Notes: generated from the sequence alone by a model not told the origin. Shown: positions 43,440 through 52,880, counted from the stretch's first letter. The stretch: DNA of 64,000 nt from UBA981 sp942490995 (GCA_942490995.1 CALOBG010000131.1:13061-77060), one strand, 5' to 3'. A program made the numbers and translations.

Positions 43440-43500
43440 CGCGCCCCGCACCCGCTGCAGAAACTGACCACCGTGTAAATCTGAACGGGAGAAGTTCACC

Positions 43501-43824
43501 ATGAATTGGAAAACCCTGGTTTTGAGCGTCATTGTTTTCGACTTTCTGGTCCTGAGCGCCTACGCGGTCGGCGACGTTGGCTATATCGGCATTTTTACCG
43601 GGCAGTTCGGCGATTGGGGCCGCCTGCAGGTGCTGGTAGACCTGGTCATCGTCTGCGGACTGGCCATGATCTGGATGGTCGCCGACGCGCGCCGGCGCGG
43701 CACCAGTCCGTGGCCCTATCTGCTGGTCACGCTGCTGGCCGGCTCGTTCGGCCCGTTGCTGTACCTGTTGCAGCGTGAATGGCGTTCGCACCGGCAGTTG
43801 CAGGTCGCGCGGGGCGCACCATGA
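43501..43824 (+). CDS. Small membrane protein, DUF2834-like
   Basis: This 107-residue protein has three hydrophobic segments (about 6-24, 43-62 and 70-88) with ADARRRGTSPWPYLL between the last two. This resembles DUF2834-type proteins, though the match is from memory. The function is unknown. GGGAG lies about 9 bases before the ATG. Its stop overlaps the ATG of the next membrane protein gene. Both are divergent from the XRE regulator and probably under its control. Confidence 0.65.
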   Translation: MNWKTLVLSVIVFDFLVLSAYAVGDVGYIGIFTGQFGDWGRLQVLVDLVIVCGLAMIWMVADARRRGTSPWPYLLVTLLAGSFGPLLYLLQREWRSHRQLQVARGAP

Positions 43825-44177
43825 TCGCCATCGCGGTCGGACTCGGACTGATTTGCATGGGCTCGGTGGCACTGTACCGGCCCGCGTACGTGATGGGTTA
43901 TTTCGGCGTCGCCGAGCTGTCGCCGGAACTGCGCAACGAGGTGCGCGCGGTCTACGGCGGTTTCGGGCTGGCCGTGGGCGCGCTGTTGCTGAGCAGCCTG
44001 GCGAGTATCGATTTCGGCGCCGGCGTGCGTCTCGCGATCGCCGTCAGTCTGCTCGGCATGGCAGCCGGTCGCGTGATCGCGTGGTGCGTGCAGGGTACGA
44101 ACCGCTGGCCGTGGCTGTTCGGCGGTGTCGAGCTGCTCGCCGGCGCGGGTCTGCTCGCGACGCTGGTAACCAAATAG
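43821..44177 (+). CDS. Small membrane protein, DUF4345-like
   Basis: This 118-residue protein has four likely membrane helices (about 2-20, 44-64, 68-86 and 95-115). The pattern RAVYGGFGLAVGALLL followed by NRWPWLFGGVELLAGAGL resembles DUF4345 proteins. The ATG at 43821 overlaps the upstream stop (ATGA). It forms a two-gene unit with the DUF2834-like gene. The role is unknown; the MmyB-type regulator next door suggests a lipid-linked response. Confidence 0.7.
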   Translation: MIAIAVGLGLICMGSVALYRPAYVMGYFGVAELSPELRNEVRAVYGGFGLAVGALLLSSLASIDFGAGVRLAIAVSLLGMAAGRVIAWCVQGTNRWPWLFGGVELLAGAGLLATLVTK

Positions 44178-44214
44178 GTCTGAGCGTGCGTCCAGCGCAG
44201 CGCGAGGGCAGTGA

Positions 44215-44236
44215 GACCGTGCATGGATGCACGGTC
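44215..44236. terminator. Perfect hairpin between convergent genes
   Basis: GACCGTGCAT-GG-ATGCACGGTC is a perfect 10-bp inverted repeat, 38 bp after the DUF4345-like gene and 63 bp after the convergent acyl-CoA ligase gene. It lacks a T tract, but its location between convergent ends fits a bidirectional transcription stop. Confidence 0.45.
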
Positions 44237-44298
44237 GAACGCTAGCCGGACGCGCGACCCGCACGCCACGAATCGTGTCCGAAGTTTTCAAACACTAT

Positions 44299-45861
44299 TT
44301 AGTTAACGTTGCGCGTTTTGCCTTGCCAGTAGGGCGCGCGTAATTCGCGCCGCAGGATCTTGCCCGACGGGTTGCGCGGCAGCGCATCGACGAAATCGAT
44401 TGATTTAGGCGCCTTGAAGCCGGCGATGCGGGTGCGGGCAAAACGGATGATGTCGGCGGCATCCGCCTTGGCGCCGGCTTTCAGAACAACCACCGCCTTG
44501 ACCGCTTCGCCCCAGGTGTCATCCGGTACCCCGATTACCGCGACGTCGGCCACCGATTCGTGGCCGAACAGGGCATTTTCGACTTCCGCCGGGTATACGT
44601 TCTCGCCGCCGCTGACGATCATGTCTTTGACCCGGTCGTGAATGTACAGGTAACCCTCGTCGTCGAAATAGCCGGCGTCGCCGGTCTGGAACCAGCCGTC
44701 TGTGATTGCCTCGGCGGTCGCCTCGGGCCGATTCCAGTAGCCCTTCATGATGATGTCGTGACGGATCACGATTTCGCCGACCTCGCCGGTTGCGACCGGT
44801 TGGCCATCGGCGCCGCGCACCTCGATTTCGATGCCGGGGTAGGGTTTACCGCAGGAACGCAGTTTGCCTGCTGCGTGCCCTTCCGGATCGAGGCAGGTAC
44901 CGGCACCGGACGTTTCAGTCAGCCCGTAGAGGCCAAAAAATTCGCAGCCGAAACGTTCCTGCGCAACCTTCAGAAGGTCTTCGTTGATCGGTGAGGCGCC
45001 GTAAAAAAGTTTCTGCAGTGATGAGAAATCGCATTTGTCGATCTCCGGGTGCTGGGTCAGCATCAGGATCACTGCCGGTACGAACAGCGCATAGTTGACG
45101 CGGTAGCGCGGGATGAAATCGAGTATCGCGTGCGGATCGACTTCTTTCATGACCACGTTGGTGGCGCCCTGGGCGAGGGTGAATACGCCCATATTGACTC
45201 CGGCGATATGAAACACCGGCATACAGGTCAGGGTCGTACCACCGGCTTCGAACAATCCCCATTGCGCTTTTTCGGCGACATCGAACAGGGCGCGAAAATT
45301 GGTGTTGCTGAGTTGCACGCCCTTCGGGTGCCCGGTCGTGCCGCTGGTGTAGAGCTGGATGACATCGTCATCGGCGCCTATATCGATCAGCGGGTCTGCA
45401 CTGTCCGCGGCGTCGCGCCAGTCTTCGAAGCGCGGCCAGTCGGCGTGCGCGGCATCCATCGCGACGATGCCTTTCAGCCCGGGGCAGCGGGCCAGGATCT
45501 GCTCAGCCACCGCGTAGTACTCGGCGCCGACGAACAGCAATTCGCAGCGTGCGTCGTTAACGATGAATTCGATTTCCGGGGCGGCCAGGCGCCAGTTGAT
45601 GCCGACCACCACCATATTGGCCTTGCACGCGCCGAACAGGAGTTCGAAATAGAGGTCGGAATTTTTGCCGAGAAATCCGATCCGGGCCTGGTTCGACAGG
45701 CCGCCCTCGAGCAGTGCATTGGCGACCCGGCTGGTGGCCGTATCGAATTGTGCGTAGGACGTTTCGCGGCGCTCGAAAATCTGCGCCGTAGCGTGCGGCG
45801 TCTGGCGCGCATGCAGGCGCGGAATATCTGCTACCGTGGTGATGTCATTCAATGCAAACAC
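44299..45861 (-). CDS. Acyl-CoA synthetase (AMP-dependent ligase)
   Basis: From the GTG at 45861, preceded by a strong GGGGAGGG site, the protein has 520 residues. It shows the adenylate-forming motifs YTSGTTGHPKGVQLS (about 170), FFGLYGLTETSGAGTC (about 300), a TGDAGYFDDEGYLYIHDR hinge and the C-terminal lysine in NPSGKILRREL. These identify a fatty-acid or aryl acid CoA ligase. It uses ATP and CoA to make an acyl-CoA, feeding the dehydrogenases elsewhere in the window. An upstream extension of the frame has no start with a ribosome site. It is divergent from a lipoprotein gene. Confidence 0.92.
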   Translation of the reverse strand: MFALNDITTVADIPRLHARQTPHATAQIFERRETSYAQFDTATSRVANALLEGGLSNQARIGFLGKNSDLYFELLFGACKANMVVVGINWRLAAPEIEFIVNDARCELLFVGAEYYAVAEQILARCPGLKGIVAMDAAHADWPRFEDWRDAADSADPLIDIGADDDVIQLYTSGTTGHPKGVQLSNTNFRALFDVAEKAQWGLFEAGGTTLTCMPVFHIAGVNMGVFTLAQGATNVVMKEVDPHAILDFIPRYRVNYALFVPAVILMLTQHPEIDKCDFSSLQKLFYGASPINEDLLKVAQERFGCEFFGLYGLTETSGAGTCLDPEGHAAGKLRSCGKPYPGIEIEVRGADGQPVATGEVGEIVIRHDIIMKGYWNRPEATAEAITDGWFQTGDAGYFDDEGYLYIHDRVKDMIVSGGENVYPAEVENALFGHESVADVAVIGVPDDTWGEAVKAVVVLKAGAKADAADIIRFARTRIAGFKAPKSIDFVDALPRNPSGKILRRELRAPYWQGKTRNVN

Positions 45862-46038
45862 GCGGCCCTCCCCAGGCACTGTCGGCTTCGGAACACGCGG
45901 AAAGTGTACCGTGTTGCTGGCAAAACTGAACCACACCCGCGTTGCAGCGGACTCAGGGACGGGGATACGCCGCGGACGGCGCTTGCCGTCACGGACACAA
46001 TGCAGCAATCGCGGCCGCGGCCGCAAATGGACAGGCCG

Positions 46039-46536
46039 ATGCGACTGCGTGGACTCAGATTAATTTCGCGGCTGAGCGCCTGGCGCTGGCGGTTGTGTGG
46101 CGGCCTGATACTGATCGCCGCGCTCGGACTTGGCGCCTGCAGCGAGCAGGGCCACGAGCGGGCGGCGGTCATGCATCCGTGGATCAATGCGCCGCAAACG
46201 GTCGATGACGAGGCCGTGGTGCTGGCCCCGTTTCTGGTCTACCGGGTCGATGGCGAGCGCCTGGCCGAGTGCGTGGACATGCTCAAAAATGAACCTTACA
46301 TCCAGATCAGTCCGGCCATGGCCAGCTATTACACCGGCTCCGAGGTGCGCGTTCCTGCCGAAATGCGCCCGTTCCTGGTCCGCGCGGTCGCCACTCCCGA
46401 CGCCAGCATCACGGTCGTGCAGTCGATGAACGGTCTGTGGATGAAAGCCGCCGGCGGGACCGGTGTACCGGGCTTTACCCCGCTGGTGGTGCTGGTCGAC
46501 CCGACCCCGCGCGAAATCTACGTCACGGTGGAATAG
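46039..46536 (+). CDS. Hypothetical lipoprotein
   Basis: The protein has 165 residues from the ATG at 46039, with AGG just upstream; an ATG at 46027 is also possible. The N-terminus is basic with a hydrophobic segment and a lipobox (LGACSE, Cys34), so it is a predicted lipoprotein. The mature part has no recognised motif; VRVPAEMRPFLVRAVATPD and ITVVQSMNGLWMKAAGGTG suggest a small beta-rich domain. It is divergent from the acyl-CoA ligase and lies 65 bp upstream of the aminotransferase gene. Confidence 0.65.
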   Translation: MRLRGLRLISRLSAWRWRLCGGLILIAALGLGACSEQGHERAAVMHPWINAPQTVDDEAVVLAPFLVYRVDGERLAECVDMLKNEPYIQISPAMASYYTGSEVRVPAEMRPFLVRAVATPDASITVVQSMNGLWMKAAGGTGVPGFTPLVVLVDPTPREIYVTVE

Positions 46537-46601
46537 TCGCCGCCGCGCTGGCGGTCTAGAATCGGGGTTTATCTATCACCGCCACCCACGGAGGGCGTAC
46601 C

Positions 46602-47996
46602 GTGACGATCGAACCTGGCAGCCTGGCCGCACGCGACCTCGAAAGCGTATTTCACCCGCAAACCAATCTTGCCCAGCACCATCGCAGCGGGCCAATGATG
46701 CTCGCCCACGCCGAGGGCGTGTACATGTACGACGACCACGGTAAGCAATACCTCGAAGGCCTGGCCGGTCTGTGGTGCACCTCGCTCGGTTACGGCAACG
46801 AAGAGCTGGCCCAGGTCGCCTACGATCAGATCAAGACCCTGTCCTATGCGCAGATGTTCGCCTCCAAGAGTCACGAGGTCGGCATCCTGATGGCGGAAAA
46901 ACTCAAGCAGCTGGTGCCGCTCGATAATGCGCGGGTATTTTTTGGCAACTCCGGCTCCGATGCCAACGACACCCAGGTCAAGCTGGTGTGGTACTACAAC
47001 AATGTCATCGGTCGCCCACACAAGAAAAAAATTATCGGCCGGGTCAAGGGTTACCACGGCATTACGCTCGCGGCCGGATCACTGACCGGGCTGGCGCCGT
47101 CGCACAAGGGTTTCGATCTGCCGCTCGCCGGCGGCCGCTTTCTGCATACCGACCAGCCGCATTACTGGCGCCATGCCGAAGCCGGGGAATCTGAGCGCGA
47201 CTACGCCACGCGACTGGCTGCCAATCTCGAGCAGCTGATCTTAAGCGAAGGACCGGACACGGTTGCGGCCTTCATCGCCGAACCGATCATGGGCGCCGGT
47301 GGCGTGATCGTGCCGCCAGCGGGCTACTTCGAAAAAATCCAGGCAGTACTCAAGAAATACGACGTGCTGTTCATCGACGACGAAGTGATCTGCGGCTTTG
47401 GCCGCACCGGTCAGCCGTTCGGGATCGACACTTATGATCTGAAGCCCGATTCCGTGACCCTGGCCAAGGCCCTGACTTCGGCATACCAGCCGCTCAGCGC
47501 AGTGATGGTCAAGGGCGACATGTACCAGGCCATGGTCGACGCTGCGGACGACATGGGCATGTTCGGGCACGGCTTTACCTACAGCGGCCACCCGGTGGCC
47601 TGCGCGGTAGGCCTGAAAACGCTCGAGATCTACGAACGCGACAAGTTGTTCGAGCACGCCGCGGCACTGGCGCCGCAGTTTCAGGAACGTTTGTCGCGCT
47701 ATCGCGACCATCCGCTGGTCGGCGAGGTGCGTGGCACCGGATTGATTGGCGCGGTCGAACTGGTGGCCGACAAAAAAACCGGGCGCGCGTTCGAGCCGGC
47801 CGGCAAGGTCGGCGCCGAGGTGCTCAATCATTGTCATGCCAACGGCCTGATCTGTCGCGCCATCGGCGACGTCATGGCGTTCTGCCCACCGTTGATCATC
47901 ACCTCGACCCAGGTCGACGAACTGTTCGACAAATTCGATCGTGCGATGGCGGCGAGCCTGGAGTGGGCCAACAGCGAAGGTCTGCTCGCGGCCTGA
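46602..47996 (+). CDS. Class III (omega) aminotransferase
   Basis: This 464-residue PLP enzyme has FFGNSGSDANDTQVKL for cofactor binding, the DDEVICGFGRTG stretch with the conserved Asp (about 260), and the Schiff-base Lys289 in TLAKALTSAYQPLSA. It belongs to the omega-amino-acid:pyruvate/glyoxylate transaminases, which accept beta-alanine, taurine, putrescine or amines. YDDHGKQYLEGLAGLWC at the N-terminus is typical. An alpha/beta hydrolase gene follows after 9 bp and is probably cotranscribed. Substrate unknown. Confidence 0.93.
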   Translation: MTIEPGSLAARDLESVFHPQTNLAQHHRSGPMMLAHAEGVYMYDDHGKQYLEGLAGLWCTSLGYGNEELAQVAYDQIKTLSYAQMFASKSHEVGILMAEKLKQLVPLDNARVFFGNSGSDANDTQVKLVWYYNNVIGRPHKKKIIGRVKGYHGITLAAGSLTGLAPSHKGFDLPLAGGRFLHTDQPHYWRHAEAGESERDYATRLAANLEQLILSEGPDTVAAFIAEPIMGAGGVIVPPAGYFEKIQAVLKKYDVLFIDDEVICGFGRTGQPFGIDTYDLKPDSVTLAKALTSAYQPLSAVMVKGDMYQAMVDAADDMGMFGHGFTYSGHPVACAVGLKTLEIYERDKLFEHAAALAPQFQERLSRYRDHPLVGEVRGTGLIGAVELVADKKTGRAFEPAGKVGAEVLNHCHANGLICRAIGDVMAFCPPLIITSTQVDELFDKFDRAMAASLEWANSEGLLAA

Positions 47997-48005
47997 CCGC
48001 GACGC

Positions 48006-48803
48006 GTGCCGGTGAGGCCGGAGCCGGCGGCAGTGCTCGCCGTCGCCGGGCACAGGCTGGAGTACGCGCGGCTTGCCGCGCGGCGGCCCGGGCCGACCCT
48101 GGTGCTGCTGCACGAAGGGCTCGGTTGCGTGGCGATGTGGAAACGTTTCCCCGCCGCGCTCGCGGCCGCCACCGGCCTGGCGGTGTTCAGCTATTCGCGC
48201 GCCGGCTACGGTGGTTCATCGCCGGTTACCCTGCCACGTCCGATCGATTTTCATACCCGCGAAGCGGTCGACGTTCTGCCACGCTTGCTCGATGCGGCGG
48301 GGATTGGCGAGTGCGTATTTATCGGTCACAGCGACGGCGCCTCGATCGCGCTGATTTATACCGGCGCGAGCGCTGATCCGCGGGTCGTAGGATTGGCCGC
48401 CATGGCCCCGCACGTCCTGACTGAACAAAAATGCGTGGCCAGCGTGCGCGACGCCATCGACGCGTTTGAGCACGGCGACCTGCGCGCGCGCCTCGCGCGT
48501 TACCACGGCGACAATATCGAGTGCGCCTTTCGCGGCTGGAGCGACACCTGGATCGACGCGCGGTTCGCGGCCTGGAATATCGAACGATACCTGGCCGGGA
48601 TCCGGGTCCCGGTGCTGACCCTGCGTGGTGACAAGGATCCCTATAACACCCGCGTACATGTCGAAAAAATTGCCGCCGGCGTGACCGCCGAAGTGACCTC
48701 GATCAGCCTGCCAGGCTGCGGCCACGCACCGCATGCTGAAAGCGAGGCGGTCGTGACCGACCACCTGCGAACATTCCTTGCCAGCCTCGAGCGCGACGCC
48801 TGA
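48006..48803 (+). CDS. Alpha/beta hydrolase
   Basis: This 265-residue hydrolase has the oxyanion HEGLGCVAMW segment (about 35-44), the nucleophile elbow GHSDGAS (about 101-107), a likely acid near GDKDPY (about 218) and the catalytic His in GCGHAPHAE (about 240). All triad members are present. It hydrolyses an ester, amide or C-C bond in the cytoplasm; the substrate is not predictable. The GTG start lies 9 bp after the aminotransferase stop. It converges on the DUF4399 gene. Confidence 0.85.
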   Translation: MPVRPEPAAVLAVAGHRLEYARLAARRPGPTLVLLHEGLGCVAMWKRFPAALAAATGLAVFSYSRAGYGGSSPVTLPRPIDFHTREAVDVLPRLLDAAGIGECVFIGHSDGASIALIYTGASADPRVVGLAAMAPHVLTEQKCVASVRDAIDAFEHGDLRARLARYHGDNIECAFRGWSDTWIDARFAAWNIERYLAGIRVPVLTLRGDKDPYNTRVHVEKIAAGVTAEVTSISLPGCGHAPHAESEAVVTDHLRTFLASLERDA

Positions 48804-48813
48804 TCAGGATGGC

Positions 48814-49242
48814 TTATTTGTCGACTGTGATCTTGATTGTGCCGGAGTAAACCGGCGGCTGGTGGGGTATATGCAGGTGGTTGCCGAGGACGAGCTGCAG
48901 CACGTAGCTGCCGGGTGGCAGTTCCAGCTCGGTCTCGGTCTGGCCCTTGCCAAAATGGCGGACCGCGTCGCTGCTCTGCAGCGGCTGACTTAAATCCGCC
49001 GGCAGCTCGGTGTTGATCAGCAGATGGTGATGGCCGGTATTCTCGACCGCCACGCCGGCTGGCGCGACACCCATGCCTTTGAGTCCGAAACGGACGGTAA
49101 ACGGACCGCTGACGCGCGCGCCGGCCATGGGGCTGATGAAATAGACTTCGGCGCCGGGTGGCGACGGTGTCGCTTCCTGCGCGCCACAGGTGGCTGCGCT
49201 CAGGCTGAGGAACAGGGCGACGATACAGTGGCGTAGTCTCAT
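48814..49242 (-). CDS. Secreted DUF4399-family protein
   Basis: This 142-residue protein has a signal peptide (about 1-21). The mature domain fits DUF4399: VYFISPMAGARVSGPFTVRFGLKGM, a HHHLLIN motif (about 72-78) and the end LPPGSYVLQLVLGNHLHIPH. The three histidines suggest metal binding, which is not proven for the family. It stands alone between convergent and same-strand neighbours. Confidence 0.85.
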   Translation of the reverse strand: MRLRHCIVALFLSLSAATCGAQEATPSPPGAEVYFISPMAGARVSGPFTVRFGLKGMGVAPAGVAVENTGHHHLLINTELPADLSQPLQSSDAVRHFGKGQTETELELPPGSYVLQLVLGNHLHIPHQPPVYSGTIKITVDK

Positions 49243-49329
49243 GCGTTCACTCCGAATGCTTGGTGACGTCTGCCCGTCAGTGTCCTCGACTGCGACCGGA
49301 GCGGCAAGTGGGTTAGACCGGCGCGCAGC

Positions 49330-50325
49330 TTACATCGCGATCACGGTCGGTTCGATGCCTTTACCGTAAACGAAACGTGAGCCGACCGCACCGACCACGG
49401 CGGTGCGACGTGTGAGGTTCAAGCCGGCGCGCAGCCGCATCAGCGGCTCGATCCCGGTGCAGTGGCCGGCCATCAGGTGCTGTATGCCGATTTTGCGCAA
49501 ATGGTCGGCGGTCCAGCCGAGCGTTTCGTCGTCGGCGGCAAACAGGTGCAGGCCGCCCATGACGGCGTGAATGGGATCGTCGGCTATGTGCGTGCGGATA
49601 TGGTCGAGCGCATTAACCACTCCGGAGTGACCGCAGCCGAGCAAGACGATGTGGCCTTGCGCGGTGCGCACAACCAGCGCCTGGCTTTCCGGCACGTAAT
49701 CCTCGATCCAGGCGTTATTCATCGAGACCTGAATACTGCGGTCGTAGTTTTTTTCCGGATGGCGACGCTCGACCGGACCGCTGACCCAGATCCCGGGCAG
49801 GATCTCGGTGGCCTTGCTGTACTCGATGAACTCGACCCCGGCTGCCTCGAGGGTGGCCCTGAGCGCAATCATTTGGTTGACCTCGGCAGCACCGTCAACT
49901 GTCGGCCGGCGCCGCGGCAGAAAAAAGCCACTCGCGACATGCACACGGCGGATGGCGTCGGCATTGTGCTCGCGCAGAGCGCGCACCAGCGGCAGCAGTC
50001 CGGTGGTGTGATCGAAATGAAAATGACTGAGCACCACATCGGTCACGCAGCTCAGATCAATGTCGAGCGCGGTTGCATTGCGGATCACGGTGTCCGGGTA
50101 ACGCCCGACGTCGAATAGCACACAGTGGCCGTCGACCTTGACGAGGGCCGATAAACCCCACTCGCCAACGGTCGCCCCGTTGGCCAGATTCGACGACAGG
50201 ATGGTCACGGTTGCGGCGGTGGCGAGATGGGCGCCATCGCCGGCGGGTTCGGCGGCGGCGTCGGCCAGGCAGCCGGCGATGAGCAGGGCGCCGATGAGCA
50301 GGGACGGACAGGATGGTGAGCGCAT
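49330..50325 (-). CDS. Exported MBL-fold metallo-hydrolase
   Basis: From the ATG at 50325, with GGGAG 8 bases upstream, the protein has 331 residues. It has a signal peptide with a lipobox-like IAGC (Cys19), so it may be a lipoprotein. The metallo-beta-lactamase metal site is HFHFDH (101-106). GEWGLSALVKVDGHCVLFDVG and LGCGHSGVVNALDHI resemble the subgroup near the methanopterin-synthesis-like MBL proteins. The substrate is unknown. The upstream part of the frame is not protein-like. The Nudix gene lies upstream in the same direction. Confidence 0.85.
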   Translation of the reverse strand: MRSPSCPSLLIGALLIAGCLADAAAEPAGDGAHLATAATVTILSSNLANGATVGEWGLSALVKVDGHCVLFDVGRYPDTVIRNATALDIDLSCVTDVVLSHFHFDHTTGLLPLVRALREHNADAIRRVHVASGFFLPRRRPTVDGAAEVNQMIALRATLEAAGVEFIEYSKATEILPGIWVSGPVERRHPEKNYDRSIQVSMNNAWIEDYVPESQALVVRTAQGHIVLLGCGHSGVVNALDHIRTHIADDPIHAVMGGLHLFAADDETLGWTADHLRKIGIQHLMAGHCTGIEPLMRLRAGLNLTRRTAVVGAVGSRFVYGKGIEPTVIAM

Positions 50326-50369
50326 GGTGAATACTCCCGGCGCGGCCTCGCACCTCTCAAGAATTGATT

Positions 50370-50930
50370 TCAGTATAGAGTCTCGCTGGCGCCGGCGGCG
50401 TCCTTTACCCGTTCCTGCAACCGGTAGTGCTGCACGGCGAGCCTGATCGAAGCCAGTCCGAACTGCGTCGGGTCGAGCGCGGCGAGATCGAGCCACTCAA
50501 TGGCAGCGATCTCCGCACCCGGACACACCAGCGGCCGGGCCATACAGTCGAGCGCATAAAAAAGATCGCAGGTGGCATAAGTGACCGCGTCGTAGGGGTA
50601 ATCGTTGGGCAGCGAAAACAGGTAACGCGGCGGGGCCGGCAGTGTGTCCAGGCCGAGTTCTTCGCCGAGTTCCCGGGTCAGTGCCTGTTCGGCCGATTCG
50701 CCCGGCTCGACGAAGCCGCCCGGCAGGTCAAGAGTGTCGCGGGCGGGGCTGGCGGCGCGACGCGTTGCTAGCAGCGCACCGTCGTGGACAACAAACGCCG
50801 CGACCGCGGCCGCGACGTTGTGAAAATAGCGGTAAGTGCAGCGCTGGCAGTGGAATTCACGCGTATCGTCGCTGATCGCGCGCTGCTCGCCGCACTCTGG
50901 GCAGTGGCGAAATCGGGCCCGGACGGTCAT
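50370..50930 (-). CDS. Nudix hydrolase with N-terminal zinc ribbon
   Basis: From the ATG at 50930 the protein has 186 residues; an upstream start is possible but lacks a ribosome site. Cys10-x2-Cys13 and Cys28-x2-Cys31 (CPECGEQ and CQRC) form a zinc ribbon of the NudC/ADP-ribose-pyrophosphatase-like type. A complete Nudix box follows (GGFVEPGESAEQALTRELGE then ELGL). NudC-like enzymes decap NAD-RNA or hydrolyse NADH, but the C-terminal motifs of NudC are not clear, so the substrate remains open. It is divergent from the aldehyde oxidoreductase gene. Confidence 0.88.
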   Translation of the reverse strand: MTVRARFRHCPECGEQRAISDDTREFHCQRCTYRYFHNVAAAVAAFVVHDGALLATRRAASPARDTLDLPGGFVEPGESAEQALTRELGEELGLDTLPAPPRYLFSLPNDYPYDAVTYATCDLFYALDCMARPLVCPGAEIAAIEWLDLAALDPTQFGLASIRLAVQHYRLQERVKDAAGASETLY

Positions 50931-51050
50931 TTGCCGTTGGCGCCGGAGCGGACCCGCGCCGGCTGTGTTCGACAACGGCTGCCGGGCGGGCGCGGAGCGG
51001 GTAGAATAGTGTCAATGATCACCTAGCAGATGCTAACAGGAGTCAATGCG

Positions 51051-52874
51051 ATGGGCTGGCACGGAAAAATTTTGCGCGTAAACCTGAGTGCGGGGACCTG
51101 CACCCCGGAACCGCTGAACATGGAATGGGCGCAGCAATACCTGGGCCAGCGCGGCCTGGGCACCAAATATCTGACCACCGAAGTCGATCCCAAGGTCGAT
51201 CCCATGTCGCCGGACAACAAGCTCATCATCGCGACCGGGCCCCTGACCGGCACCTCGGCGGCGACCGGCGGCCGCTGGTCGGCGATCACCAAAGGCGCCC
51301 TGACCGGCGCTATCGCCTGCTCCAACTCCGGCGGCCAGTTCGGCGGCGAATTCAAGATGGCCGGCTGGGACATGCTGATCCTGGAAGGGCGGGCGCCGGA
51401 GCCGGTTTACCTGTATATCGAAAACGACAAGGCCCAACTGATCCCGGCCGGCGATCTGTGGGGCCAAGCGATCTGGGATTCAGAGCCGGCCATCAAGGAG
51501 CGTCACGGCGATCCGCTGATCAAGGTTGCCTCGATCGGACCGGCGGGCGAAACCGGATGCCGTTATGCCTGTATCGTCAACGACCTGCATCGTGCCGCCG
51601 GCCGCTCCGGAGTCGGCGCGGTGATGGGTTCAAAACAGCTCAAGGCGATCGCGGTGCGCGGTACCGCCGGCGTGCCGTTGATCGACGGCAAGGCGTTCAT
51701 GGCAGCGGTCGCGGAGTTCAACAAGACCCTGGCAGAATCAAAGCCGCGCCAGGGCCTGTCGCGCCACGGCACGATCGCCATGATGGACATTACCGGTGGT
51801 TACGGCGCGCTGCCGACGCGGAACAATCGCGAAGTGCAGTTTGAAGGCCATGAAAAGCTCAACGCCAAGGCACTGGTAACCCCTAACGAGCACGGTCATA
51901 CCAACCTGATCCAGAACAGCGCGTGCTTTTCCTGCACCATCGGCTGCGGGCGCATGAGCCATATCGATCCGCAACATTTTTCGGTCAAGGACCAGCCGCG
52001 TTACCAGCACGCGTCCGGTGGGCTGGAATACGAAACCGCCTATGCGCTGGGTTCGGCGGTCGGTGTCGATGACCTCGACGCGGCAACCTACGCCGGCTTT
52101 CTGTGCAACGACTACGGCATGGATCCGATCTCGCTCGGTGGCTCGATTGCCGCGGCCATGGAACTCTACGATGTCGGCGCCCTGACCGATAAGGATACCG
52201 GCGGCATCAAGCTCGAATTCGGTTCGGCCGAAGCGCTGTGCAAGGTCACCGAACTGGTCGGCAAGGGCGAGGGGATCGGCAAGGACATTGCCCTGGGTTC
52301 AAAACTGCTGTGCGAAAAATACGGCCGGCCGGAACTGTCGATGGCGGTCAAGGGCCAGGAGTTTGCGGCCTACGACGGCCGCGGCATGCAGGGCATGGGC
52401 CTCGCCTATGCAACCTCGAACCGCGGCGCCTGCCACCTGCGCGCGAGCCCGTATGCATCCGATTTCCAGACCCTGGAAACGGAAGAAAAACCGACCGTGG
52501 TGAAAACCTCTCAGGATTTCATTGCCGCCGTCGATTCCAGCGGTCTGTGCCTGTTTACCGCCAACGTCGGCGGACAGATCGGACATTACGCGGCGATGGT
52601 CGATGCGGCCTGCGAGGGTGAATGGACCGCCGAGCGCATGACCGAGATGGGCGAGCGGATCTGGAACATGGAACGCCAGTTCAACCTCGCCGCCGGACTC
52701 AGCGGCGCCGACGATACCCTGCCGAAGCGCATCCTCGAGGAGCCGGCGCCGAGTGGCGCGGCCAAGGGCCTGGTGTGCAAGCTCGACGAAATGCTGCCGA
52801 AGTACTACGAGCTGCGCGGCTGGAACGCCGATGGACAGCCGACCGGCGAAACCCTCGCACGGCTCGGGCTGTGA
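51051..52874 (+). CDS. Aldehyde ferredoxin oxidoreductase (tungstopterin family)
   Basis: From the ATG at 51051, with AACAGGAG upstream, the protein has 607 residues, normal for the family. It starts GWHGKILRVNLSAGTC as AOR-type enzymes do. The 4Fe-4S ligands are Cys292, Cys295 and Cys299 (CFSCTIGC) with Cys500 (SSGLCLF). Domain 2 has TSNRGACHLRASPYASD. Members bind a bis-molybdopterin tungsten or molybdenum centre and oxidise aldehydes or reduce acids using ferredoxin. The next gene, 6 bp downstream, is a MoaD-like protein. The physiological substrate is unknown. Confidence 0.94.
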   Translation: MGWHGKILRVNLSAGTCTPEPLNMEWAQQYLGQRGLGTKYLTTEVDPKVDPMSPDNKLIIATGPLTGTSAATGGRWSAITKGALTGAIACSNSGGQFGGEFKMAGWDMLILEGRAPEPVYLYIENDKAQLIPAGDLWGQAIWDSEPAIKERHGDPLIKVASIGPAGETGCRYACIVNDLHRAAGRSGVGAVMGSKQLKAIAVRGTAGVPLIDGKAFMAAVAEFNKTLAESKPRQGLSRHGTIAMMDITGGYGALPTRNNREVQFEGHEKLNAKALVTPNEHGHTNLIQNSACFSCTIGCGRMSHIDPQHFSVKDQPRYQHASGGLEYETAYALGSAVGVDDLDAATYAGFLCNDYGMDPISLGGSIAAAMELYDVGALTDKDTGGIKLEFGSAEALCKVTELVGKGEGIGKDIALGSKLLCEKYGRPELSMAVKGQEFAAYDGRGMQGMGLAYATSNRGACHLRASPYASDFQTLETEEKPTVVKTSQDFIAAVDSSGLCLFTANVGGQIGHYAAMVDAACEGEWTAERMTEMGERIWNMERQFNLAAGLSGADDTLPKRILEEPAPSGAAKGLVCKLDEMLPKYYELRGWNADGQPTGETLARLGL

Positions 52875-52880
52875 ACAAGG

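Noticed and set aside
45049..46026. Long plus-strand frame running into the lipoprotein gene
   Set aside because: It is antisense to the acyl-CoA ligase; the lipoprotein starts with its own signal at 46027-46039.
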